The notes: generated from the sequence alone by a model not told the origin. A stretch of DNA of 13,174 nucleotides from JAADCS01 sp964473735 (GCA_964473735.1 CAYYQD010000047.1:1-13174), one strand, 5' to 3'; positions 1 to 7,720 are shown, counted from the stretch's first letter. Numbers and translations: made by a program.

Positions 1-1
1 G

Positions 2-39
2 GTATCACTTTGGGTACGAAATCTGCAGAAGTGGTACCG
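2..39 (+). repeat. Dispersed element, copy 1 (core)
   Basis: This 38-nt core matches 7507-7544 at 32 of 38 positions without gaps; four of the six differences are transitions. The core runs into a nested hairpin: outer arms GCAGAAG (25-31) and CTTCTGC (53-59), inner arms TACCG (35-39) and CGGTA (44-48) around an ATAA loop. A second short match, TATACCG, lies at 89-95 (7573-7579 in copy 2). Both copies are on the plus strand, in non-coding DNA, upstream of plus-strand genes. Family unknown; it could be a small RNA, a cis-regulatory RNA or a decayed repeat. Confidence 0.65.
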
Positions 40-216
40 ATAACGGTAGGGCCTTCTGCTTCCGTCACTTCTCCCGGCAGGGGCGATTTATACCGTGGCC
101 TATATGGGGCGTCCCGTCGCTGGACTTCCTGTCCTCTTCCCGGCATGAGTTCGGACATCCCCGGGAGCATGAAGGTCAGACTTACGTTCGCTCCATAACT
201 CCGTGAATTCCTGCTG

Positions 217-222
217 TAGAAT
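217..222 (+). promoter_or_regulatory. Predicted -10 box for ACAD, leaderless type
   Basis: TAGAAT lies 7 nt before the ATG at 230, so transcription would start at or next to the start codon. I see no good -35 hexamer at 16-18 nt and no Shine-Dalgarno. The same arrangement recurs before five other genes of the window, which is the main support. Confidence 0.55.
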
Positions 223-229
223 ACGTTCC

Positions 230-1411
230 ATGTTTGACCTCTCTCTCAGTGAGGAGCACAGAGCATTGAGGGATGCCGTGCGGGACTTCACCAGACGCCA
301 CGTAGCTCCCATAGCCTCGGAGATAGACGAGAGGGAGGAGTTCCCTTACGACACCGTGCGTGCGATGGGGGAGCTGGGTCTCTTGGGAGTGAAGGTCCCG
401 GAGGAGTGGGGTGGTGCCGGGATGGACACGTTAGCCTACGTGCTGGTTATAGAGGAGCTGGCCAAGGAGTGCGCCTCCCATGCGGTGATCGCCTCCGTGA
501 ACAACTCCCTCTACGCCTACGGCGTTGAGAAGTTCGGAACCCCGGAGCAAAAGGAGAGGTTCCTCAGGCCCCTCGTATCGCCCGAGAGCGCGGGTAAGAG
601 GGTAGGTAACTCCGTGATGATAGGGGCCTACGCCTTAACGGAGCCACACACAGGATCCGACGCCGCCGCCCTCAAGACGAGGGCCGAGAAGAGGGGAGAC
701 AGGTGGATAATCAACGGTCAGAAGGTATGGATAACCAACGCGCCGGTGGCCCGGTACGCCATACTGTTCGCCCAGAGCAACCCGGACCTCCGCCACAGAG
801 GGGTGGTGGCCTTCTTAATAGACATGGAGAGGGAAGGGGTAATAAGGGGGCAGAGGGAGAAGAAACTCGGTATCCGGGCAGCGTGGAGCGGGGAGATAGT
901 CCTTGAGAACTACGAGGCCACGGAGGACGAGGTGTTAGGGGAGCCGGGTCAGGGATTCAAGATAGCCATGGAGATCCTCAACGACGGCCGCATCGGTATA
1001 GGGGCGCAGGCTCTGGGTATAGCCGAAGGGGCCTACGAGGAGGCCCGCCTCTTCGCCAGAGATAGGGTAGCCTTCGGAAAGCCCATATACCAGCATCAGG
1101 CCGTAGGATTTACCCTGGCCGACATGTGGACCCGGATAGAGGCCTCCCGTCTCCTCCTGTACAGGGCGGCGTGGTTGAAAGATACCGGACAGGAGTACTA
1201 CTGGGCCTCCTCAATGGCGAAGATGTACGCCAGCGAAACCGCCATGTGGGTGACCACGAAGGCCATACAGATAATGGGAAGCACGGGGTACTCCCGTGAG
1301 ACCAAATCCCAGAGGCTCTTCAGGGACGCCAAAGTGACGGAGATATACGAGGGTACGAACGAGATCCAGCGTTTGATACTCAGCAGGAAGCTAATGAAGG
1401 AGGTACTGTGA
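230..1411 (+). CDS. Acyl-CoA dehydrogenase (short/medium-chain type)
   Basis: FAD-dependent enzyme that forms the alpha-beta double bond of acyl-CoA and passes electrons to electron-transfer flavoprotein. At 393 residues it has the normal family length. The N-terminal helical domain begins FDLSLSEEHRALRD. The family signature YALTEPHTGSDAAALKT lies in the middle beta domain with VWITN following, and the C-terminal signature near the end carries IYEGTNEIQR, where Glu374 matches the catalytic base position of MCAD/butyryl-CoA dehydrogenases. ATG at 230 is preferred over the in-frame GTG at 203: the family N-terminus begins here and a TAGAAT box ends 7 nt upstream. Chain-length preference cannot be read from the sequence. 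No etfAB is in the window. The downstream membrane gene overlaps its stop by 1 nt. Confidence 0.93.
   Translation: MFDLSLSEEHRALRDAVRDFTRRHVAPIASEIDEREEFPYDTVRAMGELGLLGVKVPEEWGGAGMDTLAYVLVIEELAKECASHAVIASVNNSLYAYGVEKFGTPEQKERFLRPLVSPESAGKRVGNSVMIGAYALTEPHTGSDAAALKTRAEKRGDRWIINGQKVWITNAPVARYAILFAQSNPDLRHRGVVAFLIDMEREGVIRGQREKKLGIRAAWSGEIVLENYEATEDEVLGEPGQGFKIAMEILNDGRIGIGAQALGIAEGAYEEARLFARDRVAFGKPIYQHQAVGFTLADMWTRIEASRLLLYRAAWLKDTGQEYYWASSMAKMYASETAMWVTTKAIQIMGSTGYSRETKSQRLFRDAKVTEIYEGTNEIQRLILSRKLMKEVL
1397..1403 (+). promoter_or_regulatory. Ribosome binding site deciding the start of the 1411 gene
   Basis: AAGGAGG sits 7 nt before ATG 1411 and only 4 nt before the in-frame GTG 1408. This favours the ATG, which overlaps the upstream TGA by one base. 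Confidence 0.7.
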
Positions 1412-2220
1412 TGGATAAGATAAGGCTTACGCTTTACGGCCTTATGGCTTTGGCTTTAACCGTTCCCTTCTTCTTTAAGCCCAAGATCCACGTTGAGCCT
1501 TCCCCGGAGGTAAAGGACGCTTACAACTTCGTGGATCACTTACCCGACAACTGTCGGGTACTCTTCTCCGTGGACTACGGGCCCTCCTCCCAGCCGGAGA
1601 CCCATCCTATGGTCATAGCCATGGCCCGCCACCTCTTCCGGAAGCACTGCAAGATAGCCGTTATGACACTGTGGAGGTTTGAGGGTATAATGATGGGGAA
1701 CGACGCCATGAACTACATCACCCGGAAGGTGGGTGCGGAGTACGGGAAAGACTGGGTCATGTTAGGTTTCCGTCCGGGTATAACGGCGGTCCTGACCAAC
1801 ATCGGTACGGACTTCAAGAGCGTATTTGACACGGACGTAAAGGGAACTCCGGTGGACCAGATACCGTGGCTTAAGGACGTAAATACCGTTAAAGACTTTG
1901 ACTTAGTGGTGGATTTCGCGGCCGGTTCCACCGGGGACGCGTGGGTTCAGATAACCGGGGCGAGGTACGGCGTCCCCATCATATTAGGCTCAACGGCCGT
2001 AATAGCCCCCTCCCTTTACCCCTACTATCAAGCCGGCCAGATAAAGGGGATACTCGGAGGGCTCAAAGGGGCGGCTGACTACGAGTATCTGGTGGGGCAT
2101 CCGGATATGGCTACGACGGGGATGCTGGCCCAGACGGGCGGGCATCTGGTGGTACTCATATTCATCCTGATAGGAAACGTCCTCTACTTCTTCGGGAAGA
2201 GGGAGAGGAGAAGGATCTAA
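1411..2220 (+). CDS. Unknown membrane-anchored protein with N- and C-terminal TM segments
   Basis: I do not recognise this 269-residue protein. A hydrophobic segment at about residues 7-21 (ending PFFFKPK) would act as an uncleaved signal anchor, and a second at about 246-261 (VVLIFILIGNVLYFF) precedes a basic tail, KRERRRI. Between them is a soluble domain of about 220 residues. It has alternating strand/helix character (VLFSVDY, IAVMTLWRF, VMLGFRPG, DLVVDFAAGSTGDAW, VPIILGSTAVIAP), suggesting an alpha/beta fold. With both ends in the membrane and a positive C-terminus, the domain probably faces outward, but this is inference. The start overlaps the ACAD stop by 1 nt (TGATG) behind a strong AAGGAGG, so the two are co-translated. 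The stop overlaps the convergent DUF72 gene by 4 nt. Confidence 0.8.
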   Translation: MDKIRLTLYGLMALALTVPFFFKPKIHVEPSPEVKDAYNFVDHLPDNCRVLFSVDYGPSSQPETHPMVIAMARHLFRKHCKIAVMTLWRFEGIMMGNDAMNYITRKVGAEYGKDWVMLGFRPGITAVLTNIGTDFKSVFDTDVKGTPVDQIPWLKDVNTVKDFDLVVDFAAGSTGDAWVQITGARYGVPIILGSTAVIAPSLYPYYQAGQIKGILGGLKGAADYEYLVGHPDMATTGMLAQTGGHLVVLIFILIGNVLYFFGKRERRRI

Positions 2221-3020
2221 CAGCTCAGTACCTCGTCTATACGGGTAGGTAAGTCCGGCCACATACGTTTTAACATGCACAGGTTGTAGAGGGCGTGTCC
2301 CTTCGTCGTGTTGTTAAAGATTATCCACAGCTCCTTCAATTCCTCCAGACTGCCCTTTATCGCGTTCAACCACAGGGCGAGCTCCTCGTAGGAGTACCTG
2401 TAGTCGTGTCTCTCTCTCTGATCCTTCCCGTGCCACCACTTTTCCCTGTTCCTACCGTGAAGACGAACGTATGCGAACCCATCCGAGACGTAAAGCCGTG
2501 GTCGTGGAAGACCCCGTAAGGGAGGGTAGTCCGTACTGACCCGGAATAGACCCGTACCCTTTAACCACCGGTTGGCCTCTTCCCTGTCCCACGACCAGTG
2601 TCTGAACTCCACGGCCAGTCTCCTGCCTTCAAATACCTCCGCTAACCCTTCAAGATAGGCCCTGTTCTCAGGGGTGTCGTGGAAGCGGTAGGGAAACTGG
2701 GCTAAAAATACCCCTATCTTCCCGCTCTTTTCCAGAGGTTCCAGCACGGCGAAGAAGGCCTCGTAGTCCTCCCGCGTGGCGGAGAGGTCGTGGCTCATAC
2801 TCTGGTGAAGTTTCACCGCGAACTTCAGAGAGCCGGACCTCCGGGCTATCCCTTCAACGGCCTTCCGGCCCGGGATAACGTAGAAGGTCATGTTCAGCTC
2901 CACGGCGTTGAAGTACTTAGCGTATAGAGGTAAATACTGGGAAGGTTTAGCCCCCTCCGGATAGATTATACCCACCCAGTCTTCGTTAGCGTACCCACCC
3001 GTTCCCGCGAACACCTCCAT
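2217..3020 (-). CDS. DUF72 (YecE-like) family protein
   Basis: The 267-residue product has the DUF72/YecE pattern, a TIM-barrel-like family of unknown biochemical role. An N-terminal GTGGY-DW segment leads to YAKYFNAVELNMTFY, then FAVKLHQSMSHD, IGVFLAQFPYRFHDTPEN, LAVEFRHWSWDREE, FAYVRLHGRN and finally WIIFNNTTKGHALYN, all landmarks of the family. ATG 3020 overlaps the stop of the upstream stress-protein gene by 1 nt (TGATG). A GTG one codon earlier (3023) is possible. There is no clear Shine-Dalgarno, so translation probably depends on coupling. Last gene of the minus-strand run, with no room for a terminator before the convergent neighbour. Confidence 0.88.
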   Translation of the reverse strand: MEVFAGTGGYANEDWVGIIYPEGAKPSQYLPLYAKYFNAVELNMTFYVIPGRKAVEGIARRSGSLKFAVKLHQSMSHDLSATREDYEAFFAVLEPLEKSGKIGVFLAQFPYRFHDTPENRAYLEGLAEVFEGRRLAVEFRHWSWDREEANRWLKGTGLFRVSTDYPPLRGLPRPRLYVSDGFAYVRLHGRNREKWWHGKDQRERHDYRYSYEELALWLNAIKGSLEELKELWIIFNNTTKGHALYNLCMLKRMWPDLPTRIDEVLSC

Positions 3021-3883
3021 CACTTGAGGAGCTCTGGGGACATGGTGCGCATGTTCAGGGTAAGTACCGGTACGTGGCTCCTGCTTATTACCCCCTCGGC
3101 CACGCTCCCGAATATGACCTTCTCTATTCCGCTCCTGCCGTGGCTCGTCTGGAGTATCAGGTCGTAATGGTGTCTCTCGGCGTAATCCACGATGGTCTGG
3201 GGGACGTCTAAGGCGCGGTTATACACCACATCCACCACGACCTCGGCTCCGGGATACTGGGGCATATCCTTCATTATCTTTTCCTTCAGCTCCTCTATCT
3301 CGTCCCTCTCCATGAAGAAATCCACCACCACGGCGTGGTAAAGGGTCACCTTACCGAGGCCCTCTATCTTGGGTAGGTACTTGAGGACGAAGTCCGTGGC
3401 CGGCGACAGGTCCACCGGTACGAGTATCCTCTCAAGCTTTACGTGCGGGAATCTAACCGTAAGTACGGGCACCGGGGATGTGCGGAGCAGGTCCTTCGCG
3501 AAGGATCCCACTATGAACCCCTTTATCCCGGATATCCCTCTGGTACCCACGGCTATGCAGCTCGCACCGAACCTGACGGCCTCCCTCTTGGTGTCCTCAA
3601 CCGGCGACCCTACAACGAGCTTGGCGGTAAGATTCAGGCCCTTAGACTTCCACTCGTTCTCCCACCTCTTTAACGTGGCCTCTGCCCTCTCCCTTGCCCC
3701 CTCCCACGCGGATACTATGCTGGGGGTCTGGGGAACGAACGGGCCGTACATCTCCGGTATGTCCGGAAAGACGTGAAGCAGGAGCACCTCCACGTCGTCC
3801 TTCTTAGAAACGGCCTTCAGAAAGCTCCCCACGTACTTGCTGTTTTCCGAAAAGTCGGTCGCCCATACTATCTTACGGGCCAT
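3020..3883 (-). CDS. Tandem-domain universal stress protein (UspA family)
   Basis: A 287-residue protein with two Usp domains, about residues 1-147 and 148-287, each starting with a strand of the KIVWATDFS / RILVPVDLS type. The ATP-binding motif G-2x-G-9x-G-S is intact in the first domain (G113, G116, G126, S127). In the second domain the first Gly is Thr246 while G249, G259 and S260 remain, so nucleotide binding there may differ. ATG 3883 is chosen because AGGAGG lies 6 nt before it and the TTG at 3889 overlaps that site. It starts 2 nt after the DivIVA-like stop and overlaps the DUF72 start by 1 nt. Role: probably a cytoplasmic stress or nucleotide-sensing protein; the specific signal is unknown. 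Confidence 0.9.
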   Translation of the reverse strand: MARKIVWATDFSENSKYVGSFLKAVSKKDDVEVLLLHVFPDIPEMYGPFVPQTPSIVSAWEGARERAEATLKRWENEWKSKGLNLTAKLVVGSPVEDTKREAVRFGASCIAVGTRGISGIKGFIVGSFAKDLLRTSPVPVLTVRFPHVKLERILVPVDLSPATDFVLKYLPKIEGLGKVTLYHAVVVDFFMERDEIEELKEKIMKDMPQYPGAEVVVDVVYNRALDVPQTIVDYAERHHYDLILQTSHGRSGIEKVIFGSVAEGVISRSHVPVLTLNMRTMSPELLK

Positions 3884-3885
3884 GC

Positions 3886-4617
3886 TCAACCTCCTATTTT
3901 CCTTTCAAGCTCCCGCACGACACCCTCAAGGGAGGATAGGGTATCCTTAAGTATCTGTAAGGTTTTACTCAAGGTCTCCGCTCTGGCCTTTTCGGCCTCC
4001 TCCTTTATACGGTCGGCCGTGGCCTTGGCTATCCGTAGAACCTCTGTGGGTGTCGTGGCCGAACCCTCCTGAAGTTTCCGCTTTAACTCTTCGTTCTCTT
4101 TACGGAGCCTCTCTACCTCCGCTTTCAGCTCCTCAACCTCGGAGGTGGCGGACAGGGACGCCTGCGTCCTCAACTTCTCGTTCTCCTCTTCCAGCTCCTT
4201 GACCCTCCTGTTAAGCGAGACGTACTCTTCCCTGAGGGCGTTGTACTCCTTGGATAGGCTCTCAAAGGCCACCTTGTACTCGTCGGCTCCACTACTCTTC
4301 TCCTCACATTCGCGGAGTTTCTTCTCCAAGATCTCGTTCTGCTGTTTTAAGAGCTCTACCTCGTCGTTCTTCTGCTCCAGCATCTCCTTTAACTCCTCAA
4401 GGTCAAGGAGCTGTATCTTGGCCTGGGCGAGCTCGTTCTCTAAGTCGTTCATCTGCCTGCGGAGCCTCTCCATCTCTCGGGCCACCATCTCCTTGAACTC
4501 CTCAACCTGGTTCTTGTTGTACCCTCCGAAGAGGGACCCCTTGAACGGGTAGTTCCTAACGTCGTTCGGCGTTAAACCCGATCTCTTAGGTTGTCCCTTA
4601 GGTTTAAACTTTGCCAT
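3886..4617 (-). CDS. DivIVA-domain coiled-coil protein
   Basis: A 243-residue protein. Residues about 15-45 (LTPNDVRNYPFKG, GGYNKNQVEEFKEMV) match the N-terminal DivIVA/GpsB domain, which binds curved membrane and begins the coiled coil. Heptad-rich coiled coil runs from about 40 to 190, very high in Glu, Lys and Leu. A separate helical tail (about 195-243) follows a short Ser/Ala/Thr linker. The family scaffolds cell division or polar growth in Gram-positives; in other phyla the role is less settled. Residues 1-14 are basic (KFKPKGQPKRSG). The ATG has AGGAGG 5 nt upstream, inside the end of purA, with which it overlaps by 14 nt in another frame. Confidence 0.85.
   Translation of the reverse strand: MAKFKPKGQPKRSGLTPNDVRNYPFKGSLFGGYNKNQVEEFKEMVAREMERLRRQMNDLENELAQAKIQLLDLEELKEMLEQKNDEVELLKQQNEILEKKLRECEEKSSGADEYKVAFESLSKEYNALREEYVSLNRRVKELEEENEKLRTQASLSATSEVEELKAEVERLRKENEELKRKLQEGSATTPTEVLRIAKATADRIKEEAEKARAETLSKTLQILKDTLSSLEGVVRELERKIGG
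3890..3895 (-). promoter_or_regulatory. Ribosome binding site deciding the Usp start
   Basis: AGGAGG on the minus strand ends 6 nt before ATG 3883. It overlaps the last codons of the DivIVA-like gene and adjoins the alternative TTG, ruling that out. Confidence 0.75.
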
Positions 4618-5848
4618 ACTTACCTCCTGTTTTTCTCTCTATCACGGCCTCTCTATCCTTGCCTACGCTCACAAAACGTACGGGTATCCCGGTTTTCCTC
4701 TCCACCTCGGATATGAGCTCATCCCCCGATGGGAACTCCTCGTATATCGGGCGAATCTCGTACCAGTCGGAGGAGTAGGCTGGAGGGTAGGGGGTGCGTT
4801 CCCCCCGTATATCGTACTCTACCGCCGCTCTGTACGTACCGAGGTCCTCCAGCACGTCCATCTTCGTCATGAACAGGTCCGTAACGCCGTTTATCGTAGA
4901 GGCGTAGAGTACGAGAGGTAGGTCTAACCACCCGCACCTCCGGGGTCTTCCCGTCGTAGCCCCGTACTCCCCACCTATGTCCCTCAACCTCCTTCCCACC
5001 TCTCCGCTCTCCTCGGTGGGGAAGGGGCCCTCGCCCACCCGTGTCGTATAGGCTTTAAAGACCCCGACGACCCTATCTATCTTCCACGGAGGTATCCCGG
5101 CCCCCACGGTCGCTCCCCCGCTTATGGGGTGGGACGAGGTCACGTAAGGGTAGGTTCCGAAGTTCACGTCAAGGTAGGTACCCTGGGCCCCCTCAAGGAG
5201 GATGCGCGCCCCCTTTCTCTCCATATCCTCAAGGAGCAGTACCGTGTCCCTGACGTAGGGGGCTACCCTCTCACCGAACTCGGTCAGGTAGGAGTAGAGG
5301 TCCTCAAAGGAGGGCATGTCTCCCCCGTAAGCCTCCACCACCCTGCGGTTGAAGTCGTAAGGTCTCTTCAGGTACTCCTTCAGGTAAGCCGGACGTAAGG
5401 TGTCTCCCACCCTTATACCCATGCGACCGTACCTGTCCCGGTTGGTGGGTCCTATCCCCCTTCTGGTCGTACCTATGGGTCTGTCGGCGGCGGCCTCAAA
5501 CAGGGCGTCCTCTAAGCGGTGGTACGGCATCACTATGTGGGTGCGGGGGTCCAGAAAGAGCCTCCCCCTCAGGCTCCCCACCATCCTCTCAAGGGACTCC
5601 AGCTCCCGTATCAGGGCTTCTGGGTCCACCACCACTCCGGGCCCTATCACTCCCACCACGTCCTCGCGGAGCATCCCGGAAGGTATGAGGTGGAAGGTGA
5701 AGGACTTACCTTCGGCGTATACGGTATGTCCGGCGTTCGCTCCCCCCTGGTATCTGACCACGACGTCGTAATCGCTGGCCAGGTAGTCTATTACCTTGCC
5801 CTTCCCTTCGTCCCCCCACTGCAAACCTACGATCGCTGTATAGGGCAT
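4604..5848 (-). CDS. purA: Adenylosuccinate synthetase
   Basis: Joins IMP and aspartate using GTP, the first committed step from IMP to AMP, in the cytoplasm. The 414-residue product is slightly shorter than the E. coli enzyme. Visible landmarks: GDEGKGK at 12-18 with catalytic Asp13; GGANAGHT with His41; GTTRRGIGP near 127; EGAQGTYLDVNFGTYPYVTSS; YTTRVGEGPFPTE; GATTGRPRRCGWLD; and TKMDVL, the guanine-recognition TKxD. The Arg in GTT-R-RGIGP replaces the commoner Gly. ATG 5848 has no Shine-Dalgarno but TAAAAT ends 9 nt upstream, suggesting an internal promoter 25 nt after the glycosyltransferase. Confidence 0.97.
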   Translation of the reverse strand: MPYTAIVGLQWGDEGKGKVIDYLASDYDVVVRYQGGANAGHTVYAEGKSFTFHLIPSGMLREDVVGVIGPGVVVDPEALIRELESLERMVGSLRGRLFLDPRTHIVMPYHRLEDALFEAAADRPIGTTRRGIGPTNRDRYGRMGIRVGDTLRPAYLKEYLKRPYDFNRRVVEAYGGDMPSFEDLYSYLTEFGERVAPYVRDTVLLLEDMERKGARILLEGAQGTYLDVNFGTYPYVTSSHPISGGATVGAGIPPWKIDRVVGVFKAYTTRVGEGPFPTEESGEVGRRLRDIGGEYGATTGRPRRCGWLDLPLVLYASTINGVTDLFMTKMDVLEDLGTYRAAVEYDIRGERTPYPPAYSSDWYEIRPIYEEFPSGDELISEVERKTGIPVRFVSVGKDREAVIERKTGGKYGKV

Positions 5849-5857
5849 CTCACGGGA

Positions 5858-5863
5858 ATTTTA
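5858..5863 (-). promoter_or_regulatory. Predicted -10 box for purA, leaderless type
   Basis: TAAAAT on the minus strand lies 9 nt before ATG 5848, in the 25-nt gap after the glycosyltransferase stop. A weak TTAGAA 16 nt further upstream could be the -35. It would let purA and downstream genes be transcribed apart from secG. Confidence 0.45.
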
Positions 5864-5873
5864 AGGGTGTAAT

Positions 5874-6953
5874 TCACTCTTCTAACACGTTTGCGAAGGT
5901 TCGTGCCCATCTATCCGGTGTGGCCAAATCCAACACCTTCCGTCTGACGTATTCAACGGTACGGTTCCTGACTCCCGGATCCCTCATCCTCTCAATCGCC
6001 CGCACCATCGCCCGCACGTTCCCCGGTGGGAACACGGCGTATCCGGGGAGGAAGTCTCTGGCTCCAACCCCTTCGGACACCACGGCAGGTACGGAGGACA
6101 TGGCCGCCTCCAGCACGACGAAGCCGAAGACCTCCCACCGGGATGGCAGCACGAGTAGGTCGTACCTCCTGTAAACACCGGGCATCCTGCTGTAAGGTAG
6201 GGCCCCTACGAACTTAAGGCGCCCCATCAGGCCGAGGTCGGATCCTAAGGCTTTTAGATGGGTACGTAGGGGGCCGTCTCCCACGATGTCAAGGGTGGCT
6301 CCGGGGAGGTATTTCAGGGCGCGGAGGAGGTCCTCCACCCTCTTAACCTTTATCAGACGGCCTACGAAGAGGAGGGAGAGACATCTCCCACGGTGGGTTT
6401 TGTCGTACATAAACCGGGAGGTGTCAAAGGTCGTGTAGGCGACCACGACCCTTCTGGCCCCTAAGGAGCGGGCGTGGGCCTTGGCTAAAGACGTAGCGGC
6501 TACCACGGTCTCAGCGTTGGAGAAAAGGAAAAAGCGTATTGGGATGCGGTACGGTACCCCCCACCACCCACCGAAGGTCAGGGAGGGTGCCCCGCTCCAG
6601 AGTACGTAGGGTATCCCTTCGCCTAAGGATTTCAGTGCCAGCGCCAGCTCCGTCGGAGTAAGTCCTCCGCTTATGACCACCTTCCTGAAGGGGCGCAGAG
6701 ACGGGAAAGATACGGGTAAAAAGGTGTAAGCCTCGTCGGATGCGGGGCCTATGGAGGTCCTGAACCTACGGGCTCCCATTATTTCGTACCGAAAATCGGC
6801 ACCGTTTAACGACCTCTCCCATCCCTTACGTTTTGGAACGGATTGAGCGTAAAAGAAGAACACCACCCTGCCAGACAGGGCATGGTTCAAACGGTTAAAA
6901 AGGTCCACCTTCTGAGGGGTGGGGAAGTTGGTGAAAAAAGCGTACTCCCTCAC
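5874..6953 (-). CDS. GT4-type (GT-B fold) glycosyltransferase
   Basis: The 359-residue product has the two Rossmann halves of a GT-B enzyme. The C-terminal half is clear: LLFVGRLIKVKRVEDLLRAL (start of the donor domain), DIVGDGPLR, LKFVGALPYSRMPGVYRRYDLLVLPS, then the nucleotide-sugar E-x7-E motif (E-VFGFVVL-E) followed by AAMSSVPAVVSEGVGARDFL. The N-terminal acceptor half is divergent, with FTNFPTPQKVDLFNRLN near the start. No TM segment. The GTG start overlaps the secG stop (GTGA), implying translational coupling. It probably builds a surface glycan or glycolipid; donor and acceptor cannot be inferred. Its relation to secG and purA is positional only. Confidence 0.88.
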   Translation of the reverse strand: MREYAFFTNFPTPQKVDLFNRLNHALSGRVVFFFYAQSVPKRKGWERSLNGADFRYEIMGARRFRTSIGPASDEAYTFLPVSFPSLRPFRKVVISGGLTPTELALALKSLGEGIPYVLWSGAPSLTFGGWWGVPYRIPIRFFLFSNAETVVAATSLAKAHARSLGARRVVVAYTTFDTSRFMYDKTHRGRCLSLLFVGRLIKVKRVEDLLRALKYLPGATLDIVGDGPLRTHLKALGSDLGLMGRLKFVGALPYSRMPGVYRRYDLLVLPSRWEVFGFVVLEAAMSSVPAVVSEGVGARDFLPGYAVFPPGNVRAMVRAIERMRDPGVRNRTVEYVRRKVLDLATPDRWARTFANVLEE

Positions 6954-7348
6954 TTACCCGGCTCTGAAGGACCTCCGGCCGGAGGTTTTACGGGCGTAGC
7001 GGGTGCTACCGCCCCACCCTGCCCCGCTTGAGGGGGAGCCTGACGTTGAATTTCCTGTAGGACCTTATATACAGTTCCCTTCCCCGCCTCCTTCGCCACC
7101 ACGGAGTTGGTACCGGTCCTCGCTCCGGACATCAGCGATAGGAGAAAGGCTAAGAGACCGAAGGCGGCACCCAGACCTATAGTCAGATTGGTGAAGAAGG
7201 TGGGTGCGGTCTTGACGCCGATCACGTTCTCAACCCCACCTCCGAAGGCTATGCCGAGTCCCCCTCCGGTTCGGGGCTCCTGTACGAGCACCACCACTAT
7301 CATTACCAGTACGAGGAGGATGTACAGAATCAGAAGAGCGACGTACAT
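6950..7348 (-). CDS. secG: Protein-export membrane protein SecG
   Basis: Small subunit of the SecYEG translocon. The 132-residue protein has a first TM helix at about 2-22 (ILYILLVLVMIVVVLVQE), the family loop RTGGGLGIAFGGG, a Thr-Phe-Phe turn (KTAPTFFTNLT), a second TM helix at about 55-72, and a long Pro/Gly/Ala/Gln-rich cytoplasmic tail ending GGPSEPGK. The longer frame from 7396 adds 16 polar residues that are not part of the family. ATG 7348 is preferred because the TM begins there and TAGAAT ends 7 nt upstream. First gene of the minus-strand run; its stop overlaps the glycosyltransferase start. Confidence 0.92.
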   Translation of the reverse strand: MYVALLILYILLVLVMIVVVLVQEPRTGGGLGIAFGGGVENVIGVKTAPTFFTNLTIGLGAAFGLLAFLLSLMSGARTGTNSVVAKEAGKGTVYKVLQEIQRQAPPQAGQGGAVAPATPVKPPAGGPSEPGK

Positions 7349-7355
7349 GGCCGTT

Positions 7356-7361
7356 ATTCTA
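7356..7361 (-). promoter_or_regulatory. Predicted -10 box for secG, leaderless type
   Basis: TAGAAT on the minus strand lies 7 nt before ATG 7348, the same spacing as at the ACAD gene. No Shine-Dalgarno and no obvious -35. It supports 7348 as the true start. Confidence 0.55.
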
Positions 7362-7506
7362 AGGTCGTTCGGACGGGCGTATAGATGCCCCTCCATCGTG
7401 GGATGGATAGGGCTTTCGGGTGTCCGATATACAGGGAATCTCTACGTGTAGGCGGATTTGGAAATTTTTCATCGCACTGGGATTTTTCAAAGATTCTCCT
7501 CTTTAA

Positions 7507-7544
7507 GTATCACTCTGGGCATGAAACCTGAAGAAGTGGTACGG
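7507..7544 (+). repeat. Dispersed element, copy 2 (core)
   Basis: Matches 2-39 at 32 of 38 positions. At the same place as the hairpin of copy 1, this copy can form an inner stem CGGC (7542-7545) / GCCG (7551-7554) and an outer stem GAAGA (7530-7534) / TTTTC (7558-7562, one G-U pair). The arms differ in sequence from copy 1 but pairing potential is kept. TATACCG recurs downstream at 7573-7579. It lies about 400 nt upstream of the 7952 gene. Confidence 0.65.
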
Positions 7545-7720
7545 CTTAAGGCCGGAGTTTTCCTACAGTGAATATACCGGTGCCTGTGACGATTATGGGG
7601 AGGGAAATAATGGCAGGGGATCCGTTGATCGCATACCCTTCAACAGGACGGATTTTGGTGCCACAGCGAGCCGGAGGACGCCGATACCCCCTACTTAGGC
7701 AACGGCTTGTTGTTTTTACG

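Larger units (their letters stand above)
1..229. other. Non-coding region upstream of the acyl-CoA dehydrogenase
   Basis: No convincing gene is seen here. A frame beginning before the window stays open from position 3 to a stop at 204-206, but its product is rich in His, Arg, Phe, Trp and Cys, unlike the proteins of this window, and has no family I recognise. The stretch holds one copy of a dispersed element at its left edge and a promoter-like box at its right edge. Confidence 0.6.

Noticed and set aside
10..198. 62-codon plus-strand frame over element copy 1
   Set aside because: No ribosome site, odd composition, and the matching part of copy 2 hits stops in the comparable frames, so the similarity is at the nucleotide level and not protein-like.
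7349..7396. Extension of secG to an upstream start at 7396
   Set aside because: It adds a polar segment before the first TM helix, and the TAGAAT box lies inside the extension.
7452..7571. Possible short coding remnant ending in an ITLGMKPEEVV-like segment over element copy 2
   Set aside because: This frame aligns with copy 1 for only about 11 residues, with mostly non-synonymous changes afterwards; no start or ribosome site. It could still be a decayed gene tail, but the hairpin explanation fits at least as well.
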